A DNA stretch of 10,827 bases from an uncultured Steroidobacter sp. (GTDB taxonomy: Bacteria; Pseudomonadota; Gammaproteobacteria; Steroidobacterales; Steroidobacteraceae), in the NCBI RefSeq assembly GCF_937958065.1, contig NZ_CALFXI010000094.1, forward strand, positions 1 through 10,827. The letters are read 5' to 3'. Both the position numbers and the translations under genes were made by a program. Below, piece by piece: positions 5,962 to 10,827 of this stretch; positions within the stretch are counted from its first letter, which is position 1, and each line of letters begins with the position of its first letter. The notes beneath the pieces are model-generated. The model saw only the letters and a list, made by a program, of their open reading frames with translations. It was not told the origin of the DNA and ran no database searches.

Positions 5962-7374
5962 TCAGAACTGGAAGTAGATGAACACCTGCTGCGTCAACGG
6001 CGGGAACACGACGACCATGGCGATGAAGTAACCATACAGAGCCACTCGTTGCCAGGCGGGCTGCGACAGCGCCAGCAGCATCTCGTTGCGCCGGTACGCG
6101 AGCCATTCGTACACGAACAGCGGCGCCGTAAAGAACAGCAGCAGGGACCCGGCGTAGAGTGCAAAATCCGTCACCGCAAATCCGTGACCCAGCGCTCCAA
6201 TCAGCGCGAACGCCTGCGAGATCGATTCGGCCCGGAAGAAGATCCAGCCGACGCAGACGAAGTGGAACATCAGCAGCGCCTGCAAGACCGCGATCGCCTT
6301 GCTGCTGGCGGGCCGTTCGAAGCGCTCGGTGCCCACGATCCGATACGCGATCAGCAGCAATCCATGCCACGCGCCCCAGGCGATGAAGGTCCAATTCGCG
6401 CCGTGCCACAGACCGCCGAGCAGCATGGTCAACAGCAGGTTGATATGGGTGCGCGTCGGGCCGCGACGATTGCCCCCCAGGGGGATGTAGAGATAGTCCC
6501 GCAGCCATTGCGACAAGCTGATGTGCCAGCGCTGCCAGAACTCGCTCGGGCTGCGCGAGAAATACGGCATGCGGAAGTTATAGGACAGATCGATGCCCAG
6601 CCACTTCGACACGCCCTGCGCGATCGAGGAGTAACCGGAGAAGTCGCCATAGATCTGGAACGCGAACGCGTACGTGCCGATCAGCATTTCGGTCGCGGTG
6701 AGGTCGGCCGCGGGCGTGTCGAAGATGTGATTGGCGATCGGTGCCAGGTTGTCGGCGATGAAGACCTTTTTGAACAGCCCGATCAGGATGTGATACAGGC
6801 CCTCGGCGAAATCGCCCTGCTTCAGGCGCCGTTCGCCCTGCAACTGCCGCAACAGATGTCCGGCGCGCTCGATCGGTCCAGCGACCAGCGGCGGAAAGTA
6901 CGCCACGTAGGTGGCGAACTCGGGCAGGCTGCGCGCCGGCTGGGCCTTGCCGCGATAGATATCGATCGTGTAGGCCATGCTCTGGAAGGTGTAGAACGAG
7001 ATGCCCACCGGCAGCACGATGTGCAGCACCGGCAGATGCGGCTGGAATCCCAGGGTGGTCAGCAGCGCGGCCATTTCGTTGACGAAAAAGCCGAAATACT
7101 TGAAGAAGCCGAGGAAGGTGAGATTCACCACCACCGAGGCGGTGATCAGCAGCTTGCGTTTGCGGGCATCGTCGACCCGCACCAGGTAATAGCCGACGTA
7201 ATAGTCGACGATGGTCGAGAACGCGAGCAGCCCCAGGTAGCGCCAGTCCCAGAAGCCGTAGAAGATATAGCCGGCGACCAGCAGCAGATGATTCTGGCCA
7301 CGCCAGGGCAGACGCCAATACAGCGCCAGCACGATGGCGAAGAAGCCCCAGAAAACGAAACTGTTGAAAATCAT
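5962..7374 (-). CDS. MBOAT-family membrane O-acyltransferase (AlgI/DltB type)
   Basis: A 470-residue polytopic inner-membrane protein with many hydrophobic segments from residue 1 to the end. Diagnostic features are LPVGISFYTFQSMAYTIDIY (121-140), FPPLVAGPIER, the IYGDFSGYSSIAQGVSKWLG segment (241-260), PYFSRSPSEFWQRWHISLSQ (270-289, His284), LRDYLYIPLGGNRRG and LGGLWHGANWTF with the presumed catalytic His324. In AlgI/AlgJ, DltB/DltD and PatA/PatB systems the MBOAT protein moves an acyl group across the membrane to a periplasmic SGNH partner that esterifies a polymer. The upstream gene encodes such a partner and overlaps this start by ATGA (7371-7374). Length is normal for the AlgI branch. 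The acyl donor could come from the ligase downstream, but this is inference; simple acetyl transfer is equally possible. Confidence 0.93.
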   Translation of the reverse strand: MIFNSFVFWGFFAIVLALYWRLPWRGQNHLLLVAGYIFYGFWDWRYLGLLAFSTIVDYYVGYYLVRVDDARKRKLLITASVVVNLTFLGFFKYFGFFVNEMAALLTTLGFQPHLPVLHIVLPVGISFYTFQSMAYTIDIYRGKAQPARSLPEFATYVAYFPPLVAGPIERAGHLLRQLQGERRLKQGDFAEGLYHILIGLFKKVFIADNLAPIANHIFDTPAADLTATEMLIGTYAFAFQIYGDFSGYSSIAQGVSKWLGIDLSYNFRMPYFSRSPSEFWQRWHISLSQWLRDYLYIPLGGNRRGPTRTHINLLLTMLLGGLWHGANWTFIAWGAWHGLLLIAYRIVGTERFERPASSKAIAVLQALLMFHFVCVGWIFFRAESISQAFALIGALGHGFAVTDFALYAGSLLLFFTAPLFVYEWLAYRRNEMLLALSQPAWQRVALYGYFIAMVVVFPPLTQQVFIYFQF

Positions 7375-8327
7375 GTGGCGCTCGCCAGCTCGACGTGCAG
7401 GGCCGCTGCGAGCATTTTGCTCAGGATCTGCTGACCCACCGGGTTGAGGTGCATCTGGTCGCGATAGTGCGAGCTGTTCAAGCCCGGCACCTCGCGCAGG
7501 TCGATGACGGTCAGCTCCGCACTGCGTTCGAGCTCGCGCAGCTCCGGATCGATCTCATACGTCGATTGCACCGGCATCGCGACCACGATGACGCGCGTGC
7601 CCTTGCTCTTCAGCCGGTCGACCACGCCCGCGAACGTTCGATAGGTATATTCGGTCTCATCGACGGCCCGCGCCTGATGGGCGCCCGCCGGCTGTCCAGC
7701 CGCCTGCGCCCCGGCGGCATTGTCGGCTTGCGTGTACTTCACGTAGCTGGGGATGACGATCTGGAAAAAGCGGTTGCGCAGGGTGTCGCGCAACGCATAG
7801 GTGCGCAGCACGGCGGCGGCCATGAACTCTCCGATGTCGCCGCTGCCCTCCAGGCCGATGGCGCTCGGGTTCGCCAGATCGCTCATCCGGCAGTACAACG
7901 CGCCGAGCCGGGACGGGTCATTGCGCGTCTGGTCGCTGAGCAGATGCCAGGCAAAACCGATCACCACGGTGTCGTATTGCACCTCCCGCCGCTCGATCAG
8001 CTGGTGGTCCAGCAGGCATTGCCAGTCCCACAGCCCGGTGCCATCCGGCGTGATCTTGGCGATCGCCATCTCCGGCAGCACGGCGTTGATGACCGGCACC
8101 GCGACACCGTTGTTGGTCAACGAATTGCCGAGCAGCAGCAGGGAGTGCCGCTGCGGCTTGCCAGCCGCGGCAATGAGCTCGGGGATCTCGGCGACATGCG
8201 CCAGGTTGCCGGACAGCCGGGGTTCCGCCAACCTTAGACTGATGTCCACTAGCGCGATCAGCCCGAGCAGGGCTAGAACCACCCGCGTTTCAGTGGCGCG
8301 CAGGAGCGCACCCAATCTGCTGGTCAT
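7371..8327 (-). CDS. Membrane-anchored SGNH/AlgJ-like acyltransferase partner of the MBOAT protein
   Basis: A 318-residue protein with a single hydrophobic anchor (about 15-30) and a periplasmic SGNH-like domain. The nucleophile motif is LLLLGNSLTNNG (Ser69) and the C-terminal dyad is DQMHLNPVG (Asp290, His293). The usual block III Asn of SGNH hydrolases is not evident (VVIGFAWHLLSD); AlgJ/AlgX- and DltD-like transferases also rely on Ser/Asp/His. A low-complexity linker (AGAQAAGQPAGAHQAR) sits mid-protein. ATG 8327 is preferred because the anchor follows directly; longer readings to 8438 add a basic, non-signal-like stretch. The ribosome site is weak. The stop overlaps the MBOAT start as ATGA. 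It probably accepts the acyl group from the MBOAT protein and places it on an exported glycan. It is the first gene of the minus-strand cluster. Confidence 0.8.
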   Translation of the reverse strand: MTSRLGALLRATETRVVLALLGLIALVDISLRLAEPRLSGNLAHVAEIPELIAAAGKPQRHSLLLLGNSLTNNGVAVPVINAVLPEMAIAKITPDGTGLWDWQCLLDHQLIERREVQYDTVVIGFAWHLLSDQTRNDPSRLGALYCRMSDLANPSAIGLEGSGDIGEFMAAAVLRTYALRDTLRNRFFQIVIPSYVKYTQADNAAGAQAAGQPAGAHQARAVDETEYTYRTFAGVVDRLKSKGTRVIVVAMPVQSTYEIDPELRELERSAELTVIDLREVPGLNSSHYRDQMHLNPVGQQILSKMLAAALHVELASAT

Positions 8328-8380
8328 GAAAAAACTCTGCGACCCTCTGTGCTGGCAAAAGAGTCCCGAATGCGGTCGGG

Positions 8381-8409
8381 CGGCGATCATGACGCCGTCC
8401 GGCGCCGGA
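8381..8409. repeat. Adjacent inverted repeats in the divergent region
   Basis: CGGCG (8381-8385) is mirrored by CGCCG (8393-8397) around TCATGA, and is followed at once by the perfect palindrome TCCGGCGCCGGA (8398-8409). Symmetry of this kind is typical of dimeric regulator sites, but GC-rich palindromes also arise by chance. Confidence 0.4.
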
Positions 8410-8510
8410 TGCTGCGACTTGGGACACGCCCGGCGCACGAGCCGCTGCTGGTCGGCCCGCCACCGTGCTACCCAGGACTGGAGATTGCATCACACGGCCG
8501 CCCGCCCAAC

Positions 8511-8548
8511 CCGTTATGATTGCCGGCCATTCCGCACTAGCCGTTATG
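8511..8548 (+). repeat. Direct repeat CCGTTATG, 30-bp period
   Basis: CCGTTATG occurs at 8511-8518 and 8541-8548, exactly 30 bp apart (about three helical turns), within 65 bp of the glycosyltransferase start. This spacing would put two bound regulators on one face of the helix. Only two copies are seen. Confidence 0.35.
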
Positions 8549-8573
8549 CCGTGGCGCTCACAGACTCTTTGTC

Positions 8574-9779
8574 ATGAATTCTGCGCGACCGAGCCTTTCC
8601 GCCACAAGTGATCCTAAGTCGCAAAGCGCCGACGCGCCGGAGCGCCTGCGTGTGCTGATGGTCAATTCCACCCTGCATATCGGCGGCGCCGAGCAGGTCG
8701 CGGCGAACCTGACCAAGCACATGGACCGGCGCCAGTTCGAAGTCACCGCCTGCTACCTCAAGGAAAACGGCATCGTCGGCAAACAGATGCTGGACGCGGG
8801 TGTGGACCTGATCCCCATTCCCGGATACCGCGGCACGAAGGACTACCTGACGGCGCTGAAGCTGCGCCGGTTGATCAAACAGCGGCGCATCCAGCTGCTC
8901 CACAGCCACGACATCCACGGCTTGATGGACGCGGCCGTGTGCCGACTGACCGTGCCCGGCCTGCGTCACGTCCATACCTTCCATTTCGGCAACTATCCGC
9001 ACATTTCGCCGCGCTACGCGCGCATCGAGCGGATGCTGTGGCGAGTGCCGGATGCATTGATCGCCGTCGGCCACGAACAGGCCGCAACCATTCGCCGGCT
9101 GCACGACATTCCCGCCGGGCGCATGCAGGTCATCTGGAACGGCACCGACGCGCCGACTCCGGACCTGGCACCGGAGGTCATCGCGCAACTGCCGCGTGAC
9201 GGCACTCCCGTCATCGGCAGCATCAGCACGCTGATTCCGCAGAAAGGATTGCCCGACCTGCTGCACGCCGCGGCCCTGCTACGAGAACGAAACAAGCGCT
9301 TCCTGATGATCCTCGCCGGTGAGGGCAAGCTGCGCCGCGAGTTGGAAGCTCAGGCTCACAGCCTCGGGTTGCAGGACCACGTGCGCTTCCTCGGCTGGGT
9401 GAGCGCGGCCTCCCGGAGGGCCCTGCCCGCCTGTGACATTTTCGTGCAGTCCTCGCATTGGGAAGCGATGTCCGTCGTCGTCCTCGAAGCGATGGCGGGC
9501 GCGAAGCCCATGGTCATCACCTCGGTCGGCGAGAACGCGCGCGTCGTCATCAACGAGCAAAGCGGCCTGGTCGTCCCTGCCCGCTCGCCGCAAGCGCTGG
9601 CCGACGCGCTGACTCGCCTGCTGGACGACGTGGATCTGCGGCATCGGCTCGGCGCGGCCGCCCAGCAACGATTCGGTGAGCTGTTCACCGTGCAGCAGAT
9701 GGTTCACAACTACGAGCGCTTGTATTCGCAGCTGATTCAAGGCGCAGGCTCGGTGAGCGCGGCGGAGAAGCCGGCGTGA
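8574..9779 (+). CDS. GT4-family (GT-B fold) glycosyltransferase
   Basis: A 401-residue cytoplasmic retaining glycosyltransferase of the GT4/RfaG type. The acceptor-side domain begins at RVLMVNSTLHIGGAEQVAANL (about 26-46, with the GGAE motif). The donor-side domain begins near GSISTLIPQKGLPDLLHAAA (215-234). LAGEGKLRRELEAQA and VRFLGWV follow, then the EX7E motif HWEAMSVVVLEAMAGAKPMV with Glu297 and Glu305. It probably adds a sugar from a nucleotide donor to a lipid-linked glycan; the specific sugar cannot be read from sequence. The 25 residues before the fold are polar and may be dispensable. ATG 8574 lacks a clear ribosome site, so a downstream start is possible. Its last codons contain the ribosome site and start of the next glycosyltransferase (GTGA overlap), which indicates an operon. 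Confidence 0.9.
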   Translation: MNSARPSLSATSDPKSQSADAPERLRVLMVNSTLHIGGAEQVAANLTKHMDRRQFEVTACYLKENGIVGKQMLDAGVDLIPIPGYRGTKDYLTALKLRRLIKQRRIQLLHSHDIHGLMDAAVCRLTVPGLRHVHTFHFGNYPHISPRYARIERMLWRVPDALIAVGHEQAATIRRLHDIPAGRMQVIWNGTDAPTPDLAPEVIAQLPRDGTPVIGSISTLIPQKGLPDLLHAAALLRERNKRFLMILAGEGKLRRELEAQAHSLGLQDHVRFLGWVSAASRRALPACDIFVQSSHWEAMSVVVLEAMAGAKPMVITSVGENARVVINEQSGLVVPARSPQALADALTRLLDDVDLRHRLGAAAQQRFGELFTVQQMVHNYERLYSQLIQGAGSVSAAEKPA

Positions 9780-10827
9780 CCGAAGTGATGTGCGAACCAA
9801 GGAGCGCGGCGGCGGAAATCCCGCCGGAGACGACTGAGCCTCGCCGCGTCCTGCCTCATACCCTGGCAATCAGCTGGGAACAGCATCGCCGCACGCGTGA
9901 GCTGTGCGCCTGGCTGGGCTTGCCTCTGCACGAAGTCACATTCAGCGCTCCCCGGCTGAAACGGTACGCCAGGCTCGCAAAACGAACCTTGAGCCTGGTG
10001 TCGCAGCACCGCCCCAAAGTGCTGTACGTGCAGAATCCATCGTTGATCCTGTCGTTGCTGGTGTTGATGGCCCGCCCGTTCCTGGGCCGCTACAAGGTCA
10101 TCATGGACGCGCACAACGAAGCCGTCGCCCCGTTCACTCATGCCTATTGGCCCGTCACGTCGCTGACTCGCCATGCGCTGCGCTCGGCGGATGTAACCAT
10201 CGTCACGAACGCCGCGCTGGCGGATCAGGTGCGTGCTGTCGGCGGCACGCCGCATGTGCTGCCCGATCGTTTGCCGACCCCGCCGTTTGCGCCCACTGAA
10301 CCGCCACAGCTCGATGGTCCGTTGCGGGTCATGGTGGTTGCGACCTACGCCGCCGACGAGCCCATCGCGGAGATCATCGAGGCCGCGCGCATGCTGGGCG
10401 AGCAATATCAGCTCAGCATCACCGGTCGCGAGACCAAGCTGCCGGCCGAGCAGCGCGCACGCCTGCCGGCCAACGTGCGGCAGACAGGCTTTCTTTCCGA
10501 AGAGGCCTACTGGGAGCTGATGCGCGACAGCCACATCGTGCTGGATCTCACGCTCAAGCCCAATTGCCTGGTTTGTGGCGCCTACGAATCGCTGGCGCTG
10601 CGCCGACCCATGGTGCTGACGGGCAATCCCGCGACCGTGGATCTGTTCGGCAAGGTCGCGCTCTTTCCGAACGAGCACGACGCCGCCAGCATCGCCGAAT
10701 GCTTGCAGCGCTCGCGCGCCCAGCTCGCCGAGCTCAACGCCAGCGTGCTCACCGAGCAGCCCCGCTTCGAACAGCGCTGGCTGGAACACGGCCGCCGGCT
10801 GCGCGACAGGATCTCGAGCTGGCTCTA
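9776..10827 (+). CDS. Second glycosyltransferase, GT4-like (3' end beyond the window)
   Basis: An open frame of 350 codons from GTG 9776 to the right edge. The start overlaps the previous stop as GTGA, and GGAGAAG (9764-9770) provides a ribosome site. ATG 9788 is an alternative. The protein shows a GT-B pattern: KVLYVQNPSLILSLLVLMA, VIMDAHNEAVAPF, LRSADVTIVTNAALADQVRA (first domain and linker), LRVMVVATYAADEPIAEIIE (start of donor domain), VRQTGFLSEEAYWELM, and near the end CLVCGAYESLALRRPMVLTG. The last segment matches the second half of the GT4 EX7E motif, but the first Glu position is Asn (Asn-x7-Glu). The N-terminus is short, without a GG-type acceptor loop. It is likely a sugar transferase acting with its neighbour. 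The final bases TA leave open whether the frame ends at the next base. Confidence 0.78.
   Translation, partial: MTEVMCEPRSAAAEIPPETTEPRRVLPHTLAISWEQHRRTRELCAWLGLPLHEVTFSAPRLKRYARLAKRTLSLVSQHRPKVLYVQNPSLILSLLVLMARPFLGRYKVIMDAHNEAVAPFTHAYWPVTSLTRHALRSADVTIVTNAALADQVRAVGGTPHVLPDRLPTPPFAPTEPPQLDGPLRVMVVATYAADEPIAEIIEAARMLGEQYQLSITGRETKLPAEQRARLPANVRQTGFLSEEAYWELMRDSHIVLDLTLKPNCLVCGAYESLALRRPMVLTGNPATVDLFGKVALFPNEHDAASIAECLQRSRAQLAELNASVLTEQPRFEQRWLEHGRRLRDRISSWL

Larger units (their letters stand above)
8328..8573. promoter_or_regulatory. Divergent intergenic control region
   Basis: These 246 nt separate the start of the acyl-modification cluster (minus) from the glycosyltransferase pair (plus), so promoters for both must lie here or just inside the genes. 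Visible elements are a 12-bp perfect palindrome (8398-8409), an adjacent imperfect inverted repeat (8381-8397) and a direct repeat CCGTTATG 30 bp apart. TATGAT at 8515-8520 resembles a -10 box for the plus strand, but I found no matching -35 at 16-18 nt. No convincing small gene is seen. Confidence 0.5.

Noticed and set aside
5071..7434. A 787-codon open frame on the plus strand opposite the ligase, MBOAT and SGNH genes
   Set aside because: It is antisense to three genes with clear family motifs. Its translation is dominated by Arg, Gln, His and Asp with no recognisable domain, as expected from a GC-rich mirror frame.
8328..8438. A longer N-terminus for the SGNH/AlgJ-like protein
   Set aside because: The extra residues are polar and basic and precede a normal membrane anchor. 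The ATG at 8327 gives a typical anchored protein.
8485..8520. A sigma-70 promoter from TTGCAT (8485) and TATGAT (8515)
   Set aside because: The spacing is 24 nt, far from the usual 16-18, and no better -35 lies at the right distance from TATGAT.
9737..10789. A 350-codon open frame on the minus strand near the right edge
   Set aside because: It lies opposite the second glycosyltransferase, which has a ribosome site, GTGA coupling to its neighbour and recognisable GT-B motifs. The minus-strand translation has no domain-like pattern.
1..10827. Exosortase, PEP-CTERM proteins, CRISPR arrays, tRNA or rRNA genes, insertion sequences
   Set aside because: I looked for these because of the exosortase-type ligase and the general brief, but found no sequence in the window that supports any of them.

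Overview
The window is GC-rich bacterial chromosome, densely coded on both strands. The gene families and a GlrR-like regulator tail suggest a proteobacterium, most likely gammaproteobacterial. The sequence alone does not fix the genus.

Left part (1-3758). The 3' end of a sigma-54-type response regulator closes at 130 and is followed by a strong bidirectional hairpin terminator. A secreted PQQ-type (YliI/Asd-like) sugar dehydrogenase lies on the minus strand. Diverging from it by only 33 bp is a plus-strand block: a membrane-anchored YdcF/ElyC (DUF218) protein, then two tandem secreted SGNH/GDSL hydrolases that are clear duplicates of one another. The duplication also copied the 3' end of the DUF218 gene, which survives between the two hydrolases as a decayed fragment with a frameshift and an in-frame stop. 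A small leader hairpin is present in both copies.

Central part (3746-8327, minus strand). Four genes run in one direction: a membrane-anchored SGNH/AlgJ-like protein, an MBOAT O-acyltransferase (AlgI/DltB type), an AMP-forming acyl-CoA ligase resembling the exosortase-A-associated type, and a low-molecular-weight protein tyrosine phosphatase. The first pair and the last pair are each joined by a 4-base ATGA stop/start overlap, and a 114-nt gap separates the pairs. I read this as an acyl-modification module for an exported polysaccharide with an attached phosphatase, but the substrate cannot be seen. The phosphatase gene is convergent with the second GDSL hydrolase and overlaps its end by 13 nt.

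Right part (8328-10827). A 246-nt divergent intergenic region carries a 12-bp palindrome and an 8-bp direct repeat. It is followed on the plus strand by two translationally coupled glycosyltransferases. The second starts at GTG 9776 and runs off the right edge. Together with the acyl module this looks like part of an exopolysaccharide or surface-glycan locus. No exosortase, PEP-CTERM protein, polymerase, flippase, RNA gene, CRISPR array, insertion sequence or integrase is visible in the window.
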